Assembly: GCA_003695045.1 (NCBI GenBank)
Contig: RFJB01000074.1
Coordinates: 1-15,603 of the forward strand
Direction of reading: 5' to 3'
Source of the DNA: Candidatus Woesearchaeota archaeon
GTDB taxonomy: Archaea; Nanobdellota; Nanobdellia; Woesearchaeales; J091
DNA: 15,603 nucleotides
Positions 1 through 6,785 of this stretch are shown in pieces. Made by a program: the position numbers and the translations under genes. The notes under the pieces are model-generated. The model was not told the DNA's origin. It saw only the letters and a list, made by a program, of their open reading frames with translations, and did no database searches. Within the stretch, counting starts at the first letter, position 1; every line of letters begins with the position of its first letter.

Positions 1-464
1 CATTGTTGGAACAGATAAACAAGGAGTTGTATTCGGGATACCTTTACCTTTCGATGGCTGCGTATTTTGAGAGCCAGAACCTTAACGGAATGGCTTCATG
101 GATGAAGCGGCAGTCAGCAGAGGAATACAGCCATGCAATGAAGATATTCGACTTTGTCAATGAGAGAGGCGGAAGGGTTCTGCTTGAAGCAATTGACAAG
201 CCGAAGCAGGAGTGGAAATCTGCTCTTGAAGTTTTCAAGGACGCTTATGAGCACGAAGTTGAAGTGACGAAGAGCATTAACGCTCTTGTCGACCTCGCAA
301 GGGAAGAGAACGACAAGGCAACAGAAGTGTTCCTTCAGTGGTTCGTCCAGGAGCAGGTTGAAGAAGAGTCCTCCGTCAGCGAGATTGTGGAGAAGCTCAA
401 AAAGATTGAGAACCATCCGGGAGCAATCTTCATGCTGGACGCGCATCTTGGCTCGAGAAAATAA
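1..464 (+). CDS. ftn: Ferritin, iron storage (5' end outside window)
   Basis: Non-haem ferritin that oxidises Fe(II) and stores it as a ferric mineral in a cytosolic 24-subunit shell. About 153 codons are in the window. By comparison with E. coli FtnA roughly nine N-terminal residues lie upstream, so the TTG at position 3 is an internal Leu codon and not a start. Counting from that Leu, all ferroxidase-centre residues are present: E8, E41, H44, E85, Q118 and E121 (FtnA E17, E50, H53, E94, Q127, E130). The FLQWFVQEQVEEE segment is typical of bacterial and archaeal ferritins. It is followed after 13 bases by a ferredoxin and then a peroxiredoxin, which suggests a joint role in limiting Fenton chemistry. 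Family assignment is firm; only the start is missing. Confidence 0.95.
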   Translation, partial: LLEQINKELYSGYLYLSMAAYFESQNLNGMASWMKRQSAEEYSHAMKIFDFVNERGGRVLLEAIDKPKQEWKSALEVFKDAYEHEVEVTKSINALVDLAREENDKATEVFLQWFVQEQVEEESSVSEIVEKLKKIENHPGAIFMLDAHLGSRK

Positions 465-477
465 GAGGTAGAGCAGA

Positions 478-735
478 ATGGCGGCAGTAACTACCGAGGA
501 TGGCAGACGAGAGGAAGTTCAGGACGGAGAGAGCATCAAGGATGCGTGCGAAAAGCTCGGAGTTCCTTTTGGATGCAGCGAAGGCATTTGCGGCGCCTGC
601 GAGATAGAAGTTGTCGAGGGGTTTGAGAACCTCTCGGACAAAACGCAAAACGAAGAGGACATGGGGCTGGAAGAGAACAGGCGGCTCGCATGCCAGTGCA
701 AAATAAAACAGGGAGAAATTAAGATAAGATTCTGA
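478..735 (+). CDS. 2Fe-2S ferredoxin (plant/adrenodoxin fold)
   Basis: Soluble electron carrier of 85 residues. The cluster ligands are C33, C38, C41 and C72 in the spacing CX4CX2CX30C, within the classic GCSEGICGAC loop and a LACQCKI C-terminal strand; C74 is an extra Cys beside the last ligand. There is no signal peptide, so it acts in the cytosol. The ATG at 478 follows a GAGGT-like site in the short gap after ferritin. Its place between ferritin and peroxiredoxin suggests that it supplies or accepts electrons for iron mobilisation or peroxide metabolism, but the sequence does not identify its partner. The negatively charged insert before C72 is usual in small stand-alone ferredoxins. Family certain, physiological role inferred. 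Confidence 0.93.
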   Translation: MAAVTTEDGRREEVQDGESIKDACEKLGVPFGCSEGICGACEIEVVEGFENLSDKTQNEEDMGLEENRRLACQCKIKQGEIKIRF

Positions 736-746
736 GGTGATTGAGG

Positions 747-1313
747 ATGGCTGTTAAGATAAATGAAAAGGCGCCTGACTTCAAGGTCAAGGCGTACCAC
801 AACGAGGACTTCAAGGAGATTTCCCTTTCTGACTACAAGGGAAAATGGGTTGTTCTGTTTTTTTACCCGGCGGACTTTACATTTGTATGCCCGACAGAAC
901 TTGAAGAGCTGGCAGAGAACTATGGGGAACTTCAAAAGCTTGGAGTTGAAGTTCTGTCATGCAGCACTGACACCGAGTTCGTGCACAAGGCATGGCATGA
1001 CAACAGCGAAGCAATAAAGAAGGTCAAGTTCCCGATGCTTGCCGACCCGACAGGAAAGGTTGCAAGGGACTACGGCGTATACATTGAAGAGGAAGGACTC
1101 GCTTTGAGAGGCACCTTCATAATAAATCCTGAAGGCGTTGTCAAGGCATACGAAGTAAATTCCAACGACATAGGGCGAAGCGCCAAGGAACTGATAAGGA
1201 AGATTCAGGCGGCGCAGTTCGTGGAAAAGCACAAGGGAGAAGTATGCCCTGCCAGTTGGGAACCGGGGAAGGAAACGCTAAAGCCGAGTTTGGACCTGGT
1301 CGGCAAGATTTAA
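747..1313 (+). CDS. 2-Cys peroxiredoxin (AhpC/Prx1 type)
   Basis: Thiol peroxidase of 188 residues reducing H2O2 and organic peroxides. The peroxidatic Cys is C48 in DFTFVCPTE, and the resolving Cys is C167 in EVCPASW near the C-terminus, so it is a typical 2-Cys enzyme that forms inter-subunit disulfides. The C-terminal PxxxLVGKI tail fits AhpC proteins. I chose the ATG at 747 over the in-frame TTG at 741 because GAGGTGA (734-740) lies six bases before this ATG and would overlap the TTG only badly. It begins 11 bases after the ferredoxin stop. No AhpF- or thioredoxin-reductase-like gene is adjacent, so the reductant is unknown; the neighbouring ferredoxin or a distant thioredoxin system could serve. 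Confidence 0.95.
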   Translation: MAVKINEKAPDFKVKAYHNEDFKEISLSDYKGKWVVLFFYPADFTFVCPTELEELAENYGELQKLGVEVLSCSTDTEFVHKAWHDNSEAIKKVKFPMLADPTGKVARDYGVYIEEEGLALRGTFIINPEGVVKAYEVNSNDIGRSAKELIRKIQAAQFVEKHKGEVCPASWEPGKETLKPSLDLVGKI

Positions 1314-1318
1314 GGAGG
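1314..1318 (+). promoter_or_regulatory. Strong Shine-Dalgarno site for the Cys-rich peptide
   Basis: GGAGG starts immediately after the peroxiredoxin stop codon and ends eight bases before an ATG at 1327. It is one of the best ribosome binding sites in the window and would have no purpose unless the short reading frame that follows is translated. Confidence 0.75.
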
Positions 1319-1326
1319 CGGCAAAG

Positions 1327-1407
1327 ATGGGCTGCGGATGCAAGAACTGCGACTGTTCTAAGGAAGAAGAGGAAGGAAAGGATGCCTCTGAGAGAGAGGA
1401 AGAGTGA
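1327..1407 (+). CDS. 26-residue Cys-rich microprotein, possible metal binder
   Basis: A very short reading frame that is easily missed. It encodes 26 residues: an N-terminal MGCGCKNCDC motif with four Cys (C3, C5, C8, C10; CXCX2CXC), then a strongly acidic Glu-rich tail with no further Cys. Support for translation is the GGAGG site eight bases upstream, the tight 13-base gap after the peroxiredoxin stop, and the overlap with the start of endonuclease III, whose ATG (1382) lies inside this frame and suggests translational coupling. The CXCX2CXC pattern recalls metallothionein-like or other metal- or cluster-binding peptides. In this operon, binding or buffering iron, zinc or copper would make sense, but the function is inferred and I recognise no named family. 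Confidence 0.7.
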   Translation: MGCGCKNCDCSKEEEEGKDASEREEE

Positions 1408-2059
1408 AGAAGAGAGAATAAGGAATCTGTTTTCCGCCCTCAGAAGAGAAGTCAGGCACTACAAGGTGCCTGTTATTGATTTGATTGAAGTCCAGACGGG
1501 AGACCCATACAGGGTCCTCGTCGGAACAATTCTTTCCGCAAGAACAAAAGATGAGACCACGGCGGCGGCGTCAAAAAGATTGTTTGAGAAAGCAAAGAAT
1601 CTTGACGAACTCGCGAAGCTTAGTGTTAAGGAGATAGAAGCGCTTATTTTTCCGGTTGGGTTTTACAAGAACAAAGCAAGGTTTCTGAAAGAACTTCCAA
1701 AAGCAATAAGGAACGAGTTCAACGGGGAGATACCGAAAACGCTCGAGGGACTTATGCAGCTGCCAGGAGTGGGAAGAAAGACAGCAAACCTTGTTCTTTC
1801 TGTTGCCTTCAAAAAGCCGGCAATATGCGTCGATACGCACGTACACAGAATATCCAACAGGTTGGGGCTTGTGAAGACCTCAACTCCGCTGGAAACAGAG
1901 CTTGCTCTTCGGAGCGTGCTTCCCAAAAGATACTGGAAGGAAGTCAACAGGTTTTTCGTAGCTCTTGGACAGAACATATGCTCCCCGATAAGTCCGAAAT
2001 GCAGCCGGTGTCCGATACGCAAAGAGTGCGGAAGGATTGGTGTTGAAAAAAGCAGGTAG
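1382..2059 (+). CDS. nth: Endonuclease III, DNA glycosylase/AP lyase
   Basis: Base-excision-repair enzyme of 225 residues that removes oxidised pyrimidines such as thymine glycol and cleaves the abasic site. It has a helix-hairpin-helix LPGVGRKTA at 127-135 with catalytic Lys K133, catalytic Asp D151 in VDTHVHR, and a C-terminal [4Fe-4S] loop C200-X6-C207-X2-C210-X5-C216. The length is close to the usual 210-220. The reading frame is open much further upstream, to 1244, but that part overlaps the peroxiredoxin gene. The ATG at 1382 is preceded by a GGAAGG-type site and gives the expected N-terminus. The start lies inside the Cys-rich microprotein gene, and Ogg follows five bases after the stop, so the two glycosylases are co-expressed. 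Confidence 0.95.
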   Translation: MPLRERKSEEERIRNLFSALRREVRHYKVPVIDLIEVQTGDPYRVLVGTILSARTKDETTAAASKRLFEKAKNLDELAKLSVKEIEALIFPVGFYKNKARFLKELPKAIRNEFNGEIPKTLEGLMQLPGVGRKTANLVLSVAFKKPAICVDTHVHRISNRLGLVKTSTPLETELALRSVLPKRYWKEVNRFFVALGQNICSPISPKCSRCPIRKECGRIGVEKSR

Positions 2060-2064
2060 GCCTT

Positions 2065-2724
2065 ATGCGCATCACGGAATCGTTCAAAAGAGAACTGGAA
2101 AAAGTCCCCCCTGAAGCTGCGAGGCAGATAAGATTGCGAATGCGCGAGTTTGAGAGAGTGAGAAACTCGCCTTCGGACAGGTGGTTTTCTGAGCTGTGCT
2201 TCTGCATCCTTACTGCTAATTCCAAAGCAGAGACCGCAATAAGCATTCAGAATTCTCTTGGAACACGGGGTTTTACTGACAGCGCACAGGAGGAAATCGC
2301 GCGGGCAATAAAAAGCCACAAGCACCGCTTTCACAATGTCAAGGCAGGTTATATTATTGAAGCGAGAAAGCACAGGGATATAAAAAGCAGAATAATGCAG
2401 ATTATAGCTTCAGAACGAGACGAAATGGAGGGAGCAAAAAAGGCAAGGGACTGGCTTGTGGAAAACGTCAAGGGACTTGGAATGAAGGAAGCGTCCCACT
2501 TCCTGAGAAATGTGGGCTTCCCATATCTTGCGGTTCTTGACAGGCACATTCTCCGGTTTATCAAACAGCAAGGCATGGTCAAAGAAGTTCCGAAAACCAT
2601 TAGCAGAAAAGAATATCTGAAACTCGAAAGCATTCTTGAGAGTGCATGCAATCAAACGGGAATGAATCAGGGAGAACTCGACTTTTACATGTGGTTTCTG
2701 ATGACAGGAAGGGTTTTGAAATAG
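2065..2724 (+). CDS. ogg: 8-oxoguanine DNA glycosylase/lyase, archaeal Ogg2 type
   Basis: A 219-residue HhH-GPD glycosylase of the archaeal Ogg2 (N-glycosylase/DNA lyase) family, which excises 8-oxoguanine and nicks the abasic site by beta-elimination. The helix-hairpin-helix VKGLGMKEASHFLRN at 135-149 has catalytic Lys K141, and catalytic Asp D159 sits in LDRHI. It has no Fe-S cluster loop, unlike endonuclease III. The protein ends in a Lys (VLK), and in the studied Methanocaldococcus enzyme the C-terminal Lys helps recognise 8-oxoguanine, so an intact C-terminus supports activity. The ATG at 2065 lies five bases after the nth stop, with AGGTAGG overlapping that stop region. It closes the oxidative-damage operon. 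Function is well supported by motifs and context. Confidence 0.92.
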   Translation: MRITESFKRELEKVPPEAARQIRLRMREFERVRNSPSDRWFSELCFCILTANSKAETAISIQNSLGTRGFTDSAQEEIARAIKSHKHRFHNVKAGYIIEARKHRDIKSRIMQIIASERDEMEGAKKARDWLVENVKGLGMKEASHFLRNVGFPYLAVLDRHILRFIKQQGMVKEVPKTISRKEYLKLESILESACNQTGMNQGELDFYMWFLMTGRVLK

Positions 2725-2744
2725 AAAGGAAAAGACAAGGATAG

Positions 2745-2753
2745 ATTAATAAA
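2745..2753 (+). promoter_or_regulatory. Weak TATA-like element before kbl
   Basis: ATTAATAAA in the 84-base gap between ogg and kbl. Transcription would begin near 2776, leaving a leader of about 33 bases that contains a GGGGGTG sequence (about 2797-2803) before the ATG at 2809. The match is weaker than for the other promoters here, and read-through from ogg is also possible. Confidence 0.35.
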
Positions 2754-2808
2754 GCAGGAAAGTTGAAAAGGGATTCCGGAAGAATTTCCCGAGAACGGGG
2801 GTGCGAGC

Positions 2809-4005
2809 ATGTTCAAGAACAAGAGCGAAATAAAAAAGACAATTTCTGAAATCAAAAAGCAGGGGCTTTACAAGGATGAAAGGGTTATAACGACTCCCCA
2901 GGGCTCCGAAGTGAGAGTCGGAAGAAAAAAGCTTCTCAACTTCTGCGCGAACAATTATCTTGGCCTGGCGAATGACAAAAGGATAGTTAACGCCGCGATA
3001 AACGGCATAAAAAAATACGGATACGGCCTGTCCTCGGTAAGGTTCATCTGCGGCACTCAGAACATTCACAAAGAGCTTGAGAAGAAGGTCTCCAAATTTC
3101 TCGGAACAGAGGATACTATTCTTTATACATCCTGTTTTGATGCAAACACTGGCCTGTTTGAAACTCTTCTGAGCAAGGAAGATGCAGTTGTTTCAGACGC
3201 GTTGAACCATGCATCAATAATCGACGGAATACGCCTGTGCAAGGCGATGCGATTCATCTACAAGCACTCCGACATGCAGGACCTTGAAGAAAAACTGAAG
3301 GAAGCAAAAAAAGCCAAGGCAAAAAAAATCCTTATCGCGACTGACGGTGTGTTTTCAATGCAGGGCGATTTCGCCAACCTGCCCGAGATATGCCGTCTTG
3401 CAAAGAAGTACGGCGCCATGGTAATGGTTGATGATTCACACGCAACCGGTTTTGTGGGGCCTACCGGAAGGGGGACTCCCGAATACTTCGGCGTGCAAAA
3501 GGACGTCGACATAATTACCTCCACTTTTGGAAAGGCGCTTGGCGGAGCCACGGGAGGGTTCACTTCGGGAAGAAAAGAGATAATTGCTCTGCTAAGGCAG
3601 AAGTCAAGGCCTTACCTGTTCTCCAACAGTTTGCCGCCCGTTGTTGTTTCCGCCTCACTGAAAGCAATCGACATTATAGACAAAAGCTCGGGGCTCAGAA
3701 AAAAACTGGCAAAGAACACGGAGTACTTCAGAAAAAAGATGAAGGAAAAGGGATTCGAGATAATTGAGGGCACGCATCCCATTGTTGCTGTAATGCTCTA
3801 TGATGCAAAGCTTGCGAAGAAGATGGCTGACCGTCTGTTGATGGAAGGGATTTATGTTGTTGGCTTCAGCTATCCTGTCGTTCCGAAGGGCGAGGCAAGA
3901 ATACGGGTTCAGATTTCAGCAGCCCACACTAAAAATCAGATAGACACTCTTGTGGATGCGTTTGAAAGAATAGGCAGAAAAATCGGCGTGCTGAAGGGGA
4001 AGTAG
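2809..4005 (+). CDS. kbl: Glycine C-acetyltransferase (2-amino-3-ketobutyrate CoA ligase)
   Basis: PLP enzyme of 398 residues that interconverts 2-amino-3-oxobutyrate plus CoA with glycine plus acetyl-CoA, the second step of threonine breakdown. It is a fold-type I alpha-oxoamine synthase. CANNYLGL (46-53), the VDDSHATG signature with D208 and H211, and STFGKALGG with the Schiff-base Lys K242 are all visible. The segments [17 protein letters not shown] and [14 protein letters not shown] match Kbl better than BioF (8-amino-7-oxononanoate synthase) or 5-aminolevulinate synthase. The length of 398 equals the family norm. No threonine dehydrogenase (tdh) is next to it, so the substrate source is unknown. 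It is transcribed towards the CoA-binding protein gene and ends eight bases from it. Confidence 0.93.
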   Translation: MFKNKSEIKKTISEIKKQGLYKDERVITTPQGSEVRVGRKKLLNFCANNYLGLANDKRIVNAAINGIKKYGYGLSSVRFICGTQNIHKELEKKVSKFLGTEDTILYTSCFDANTGLFETLLSKEDAVVSDALNHASIIDGIRLCKAMRFIYKHSDMQDLEEKLKEAKKAKAKKILIATDGVFSMQGDFANLPEICRLAKKYGAMVMVDDSHATGFVGPTGRGTPEYFGVQKDVDIITSTFGKALGGATGGFTSGRKEIIALLRQKSRPYLFSNSLPPVVVSASLKAIDIIDKSSGLRKKLAKNTEYFRKKMKEKGFEIIEGTHPIVAVMLYDAKLAKKMADRLLMEGIYVVGFSYPVVPKGEARIRVQISAAHTKNQIDTLVDAFERIGRKIGVLKGK

Positions 4006-4013
4006 GCATTTAG

Positions 4014-4502
4014 TCAGTCGTCGCAGTGGATTAGATCCGATGCCTTCGGAGGCGTGGTTCCCTCGTCGTATTTTTCAAGCTGATCCATTATCTCATCAAA
4101 AGGGTCTTTGGGACCTATGCGCCTCTGGACCATTATGCATATCCTTGAAACAACGTTGACTCCTGCCTTCTCACACATTGATATTGCTTTTTCGCTTTCG
4201 GCTCCGGGCTGGAGCCAGATGTTTTTTATTCCGAGCTTTATTGCCTCTGCAACTATCTTCTCTGTGGCTGCAGGAGGAGTAATCACGCTTATTGCATTTG
4301 GAACATCAGGAATGTCCGAGAGGGTGTGATAGCACCTGTCATTTTGAATTGTATCGTGATTGGGATTTACCGGCACAACATTCATGCCTGCCGATTTCAG
4401 GTCCTTGTAAACCTTGTACCCGTATTTCTCAGGATTGTTGCTTGCGCCGACCACTGCGATGAGTGCTTTTCCTTCAAAGAAGGGCTTCAGATCAGGTTTC
4501 AT
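4014..4502 (-). CDS. CoA-binding-domain protein (YccU-like)
   Basis: A 162-residue single-domain Rossmann protein of the CoA-binding family (YccU type), related to the N-terminal CoA-binding domain of succinyl-CoA and acetyl-CoA synthetases. The nucleotide-binding stretch IAVVGASNNPEKYGYKVYKDL is near residues 15-35, followed by VVPVNP, SVITPP and the family motif IKNIWLQPGAES. It lacks catalytic ligase domains, so a regulatory or CoA-sensing role is likely, but none is established. The open frame reaches 4691, but the upstream part overlaps the membrane-protein gene. I chose the ATG at 4502 because AGGAGAAGG lies just before it and because it forms an ATGA overlap with the upstream stop, which indicates translational coupling. 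Confidence 0.88.
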   Translation of the reverse strand: MKPDLKPFFEGKALIAVVGASNNPEKYGYKVYKDLKSAGMNVVPVNPNHDTIQNDRCYHTLSDIPDVPNAISVITPPAATEKIVAEAIKLGIKNIWLQPGAESEKAISMCEKAGVNVVSRICIMVQRRIGPKDPFDEIMDQLEKYDEGTTPPKASDLIHCDD

Positions 4503-5095
4503 TTTTTCCTTCTCCTGACATGAACCGAACTCTGTTTGGGAGAGAGCTTTTTGTATGAAAGCCACAGCACAAGAAGGAGTTCTATAAGAATTACCACAGG
4601 CCTCCAGACCCTGTGAAGGTCGGAAAAGTAGATGGCAGTTCCGATGAACACCGAGATTAAGCCCCCGAACATGAATCCTGTGCCGACCCATTCGTTCAGC
4701 GGGTTCTTCTGCGAAGGCAATGAGACGCCTCCGAGAACAGCGGCAAGACCGAAAAGAGAGCTTATCACAAAGACAACGAAGGCGTGCTTTGAACTGGCAT
4801 TATCGTAATCTGCAGAACACATGTTGCATTCATAGGAGACAGGACATCCGCTTTCGTTATAAGCATAATCTATATGGCCCCCTCTGGAAAAGCAGTCCTC
4901 GCTGAACTGTGGCGGGACATTAAGAGGACTGCAATCAGTTCCTTTTTCTGGCTCCGGAAAAAAGGGAGGCATTTTCTCGACGCAGTAGTCGCTGTAATCC
5001 GGAGATGGATAGAGCGCCTCAATAAAGGTGAACACAAATATGCTGAAGAGCACTGCAACAACAAAAACTACGAGTATTTTTTTGAGTTCCGCCAT
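4499..5095 (-). CDS. Four-helix membrane protein with Cys-rich outer loop
   Basis: A 198-residue integral membrane protein of unknown function. Helix 1 is at about 7-28, then comes a soluble segment (30-103) with six Cys (C38, C55, C68, C84, C90, C93), then three more hydrophobic segments at about 104-124, 137-157 and 166-181, and a basic RRRKK tail. With Lys near the N-terminus and a basic C-terminus, both ends are probably cytoplasmic and the Cys-rich loop is outside, where three disulfides or a metal site are possible. The YPSPDYSDYC motif after helix 1 resembles proteins I associate with DPANN archaea, but I cannot name a family. It has its own TATA box, is divergent from hypA, and its stop overlaps the CoA-binding gene. 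Confidence 0.85.
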   Translation of the reverse strand: MAELKKILVVFVVAVLFSIFVFTFIEALYPSPDYSDYCVEKMPPFFPEPEKGTDCSPLNVPPQFSEDCFSRGGHIDYAYNESGCPVSYECNMCSADYDNASSKHAFVVFVISSLFGLAAVLGGVSLPSQKNPLNEWVGTGFMFGGLISVFIGTAIYFSDLHRVWRPVVILIELLLVLWLSYKKLSPKQSSVHVRRRKK

Positions 5096-5119
5096 CAGGA
5101 AGGTAAATATGTTTTGAAC

Positions 5120-5127
5120 TATAAAAA
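5120..5127 (-). promoter_or_regulatory. TATA box for the membrane-protein operon
   Basis: Read on the minus strand this is TTTTTATA preceded by purines. Its centre is about 28 bases before the ATG at 5095, the distance expected if transcription starts at or next to the start codon. There is no Shine-Dalgarno sequence before that ATG, which agrees with a leaderless mRNA. Confidence 0.6.
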
Positions 5128-5170
5128 CATTTCCAACGCAGCCCGAGGAAACAAGGATTAAAACAAAGAA

Positions 5171-5178
5171 ATATATAT
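5171..5178 (+). promoter_or_regulatory. TATA box for the hypACDE operon
   Basis: ATATATAT with a purine-rich AAAGAA just upstream that could be the TFB recognition element. Its centre is 26-27 bases before the hypA ATG at 5201, so the mRNA is probably leaderless. This also argues against the ATG at 5177, which lies within the TATA box. Confidence 0.7.
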
Positions 5179-5200
5179 GACGAACGTCTTAGGCAGATGC

Positions 5201-5521
5201 ATGCACGAGACAGCAATTGCAAGGGGAATTCTGGAAGAAGCGCGAAAGCATGGAAAACTCAGGAAGATTGAAGTTGAAGTCGGCGAACTGGCCCACATTC
5301 CCGCAAAGGATCTTGAACCGACCCTCAGGGAGATGGCTGAATGCGAAGTGGTTGTCAGAGAAACGGAAAGCAGGGTTAGGTGCGTCTGCGGCTTTGAGGG
5401 CCGTCCCAAAATCGTTGAGAAAGGCCATGACATGACTTACTTTGAATGCCCTGAGTGCGGAAAGGTCCCGGAGGTTCTTGAGGGTAACCAAATTGTAATC
5501 TCGAATGTTGAAGTAGAATAA
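5201..5521 (+). CDS. hypA: HypA, nickel metallochaperone for NiFe hydrogenase
   Basis: A 106-residue protein that delivers nickel to the large subunit of NiFe hydrogenase. It starts with MHE: H2 and the N-terminal Met are the known nickel ligands, which fixes the start at 5201 and not at the in-frame ATG 5177. The zinc site is made of C61 and C63 (CVCG) and C83 and C86 (CPEC); CXC in place of CX2C in the first half occurs in archaeal members. The length is usual for the family. It leads a tight operon with hypC, hypD and hypE. hypB, the usual GTPase partner, is absent from the window, so either it is encoded elsewhere or nickel insertion works without it. Confidence 0.94.
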   Translation: MHETAIARGILEEARKHGKLRKIEVEVGELAHIPAKDLEPTLREMAECEVVVRETESRVRCVCGFEGRPKIVEKGHDMTYFECPECGKVPEVLEGNQIVISNVEVE

Positions 5522-5547
5522 GCCGTGTTAAATAGAGGGAGTTTTGC

Positions 5548-5760
5548 ATGTGCCTTGCCGTGCCCGGAAAGATAGTTGAGATTAATGGAGAAAAAGCTCT
5601 TGTGGATTTTGGCGGGGTAAAGAGGGAGGCGGACATTTCGCTGCTTGAAGCGCCAAAAGTCGGCGACTTCGTTCTCGTTCATGTCGGGTTTGCCATTCAG
5701 AAGGTTGATGAAACAAAGGCAAAGGACTCTTACTCCGCAATTCTGGAGAGTGGAGTTTGA
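5548..5760 (+). CDS. hypC: HypC, hydrogenase maturation chaperone
   Basis: A 70-residue OB-like protein of the HypC/HypG family. It binds HypD, carries the Fe(CN)2CO moiety and passes it to the hydrogenase large-subunit precursor. The diagnostic N-terminus MCLAVPGKI is present, with C2 becoming the essential N-terminal Cys after Met removal. The conserved His is H45 in VLVHVGFAI. The ATG at 5548 is preceded by GAGGGAG (5535-5541). It lies 26 bases after hypA, and its stop is two bases before the chosen hypD start, so translation is closely linked to its partner HypD. Confidence 0.95.
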   Translation: MCLAVPGKIVEINGEKALVDFGGVKREADISLLEAPKVGDFVLVHVGFAIQKVDETKAKDSYSAILESGV

Positions 5761-5762
5761 AA

Positions 5763-6785
5763 ATGGCGCGTGATGCTCAGGAAATAATACGAAGGATAAG
5801 AGAAATTGCTTCTTCTCTGGGAACCGTAAGGATTATGGAGGTCTGCGGAGGGCACACGAACACTATAATGAGGTACGGTATACGCGATGTTCTTCCAGAC
5901 AATGTAAAGCTCATATCAGGTCCTGGTTGTCCTGTCTGCGTGACTTCGCAGCGGGACGTCGATTCGGTGGTGGAACTTGCCCTTAACGGAGTCAAGATTG
6001 CCACTTACGGGGACATGATGCATGTTCCAGGAACGACTATGAGTTTGGCAAAAGCGCACGAGAAGGGTGCTGATATTCAGGTTGTGTATTCTGTCGATGA
6101 GCTGAAGGAAAAAGACAGGGTTTTTTTCGGAGTGGGGTTTGAAACGACCACCCCTATGACCGCAAAGCTGTTAAGCCAGGGGTTCACGGTGTTTTCTGCT
6201 CACAAGCTCATGGAGCCCGCCATGAGAGCTGTTATGAAGGACATGAGGATTGACGGCTTTATAGACCCCGGGCACGTTTCGACCATAATCGGAACCAGAA
6301 TGTGGAAAACCCTTGATGTTGCGCAGGTAATCTCCGGATTTGAGGCGGAGCATGTCCTCAGCTCCATAGAAATTCTCCTTGAGATGATTTCTCTGGGGAA
6401 GAAAGGGGTTGTCAACAATTATCCCGAGGTTGTCCGTGACGAGGGCAATACGCAGGCATGGGGGCTGGTGGAAAAAACCATGAAGGTGTGCGATGCTGAG
6501 TGGCGCGGCTTCGGCGTGATACCAAAGTCAGGGCTTGTTCCAAGAGACGAGATGCTCGATGCGAGAATAAAATTCAGGGAGATAATAGAAGGCGTGAAAA
6601 CAAGGGAGACCCCTGGTTGCAGATGCCCTGATGTGATAAAGGGCGTGATAGAGCCGAAGGAGTGCCCTCTCTTTGGAAAAGCGTGCACACCGTCCAACCC
6701 CCGCGGTGCGTGTATGGTAAGCGAAACCGAAGGAGCGTGCGCGATAGCATTTAAATACGGAAAGAGCCTTTCCGAGGACAGGTGA
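5763..6785 (+). CDS. hypD: HypD, Fe(CN)2CO assembly scaffold protein
   Basis: A 340-residue Fe-S protein that, with HypC, is the scaffold on which CN and CO ligands are attached to iron. All signature motifs are present: MEVCGGHT with C28, GPGCPVC with C56 and C59 (redox-active thiols), YGDMMHVPG, and FGVGFETTTP. The C-terminal cluster region has C286, C288, C301, C308, C317 and C326, which covers the [4Fe-4S] ligands. I chose the ATG at 5763 over the in-frame TTG at 5757 because GGAG (5752-5755) gives it reasonable spacing. The TGA stop overlaps the GTG start of hypE. The length fits archaeal HypD, which is slightly shorter than the E. coli protein. Confidence 0.96.
   Translation: MARDAQEIIRRIREIASSLGTVRIMEVCGGHTNTIMRYGIRDVLPDNVKLISGPGCPVCVTSQRDVDSVVELALNGVKIATYGDMMHVPGTTMSLAKAHEKGADIQVVYSVDELKEKDRVFFGVGFETTTPMTAKLLSQGFTVFSAHKLMEPAMRAVMKDMRIDGFIDPGHVSTIIGTRMWKTLDVAQVISGFEAEHVLSSIEILLEMISLGKKGVVNNYPEVVRDEGNTQAWGLVEKTMKVCDAEWRGFGVIPKSGLVPRDEMLDARIKFREIIEGVKTRETPGCRCPDVIKGVIEPKECPLFGKACTPSNPRGACMVSETEGACAIAFKYGKSLSEDR

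Noticed and set aside
1244..1381. N-terminal extension of endonuclease III from 1244
   Set aside because: It overlaps the peroxiredoxin gene and its resolving-Cys region, and no family member has such an extension; the ATG at 1382 has a ribosome site.
1663..2373. Minus-strand open frame of 236 codons
   Set aside because: It is antisense to nth and ogg, whose catalytic motifs are intact; the translation is Cys/Ser/Phe-rich shadow sequence.
2809..4005. 8-amino-7-oxononanoate synthase (bioF) for the PLP gene
   Set aside because: The [17 protein letters not shown] and [14 protein letters not shown] segments and the length favour Kbl, and no biotin gene is nearby.
4503..4691. N-terminal extension of the CoA-binding protein
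   Set aside because: It overlaps the membrane-protein gene in another frame and has no family similarity; AGGAG before the ATG at 4502 decides the start.
5177..5200. Earlier ATG for hypA at 5177
   Set aside because: It lies in the TATA box, and HypA needs its Met-His N-terminus, which the ATG at 5201 supplies.
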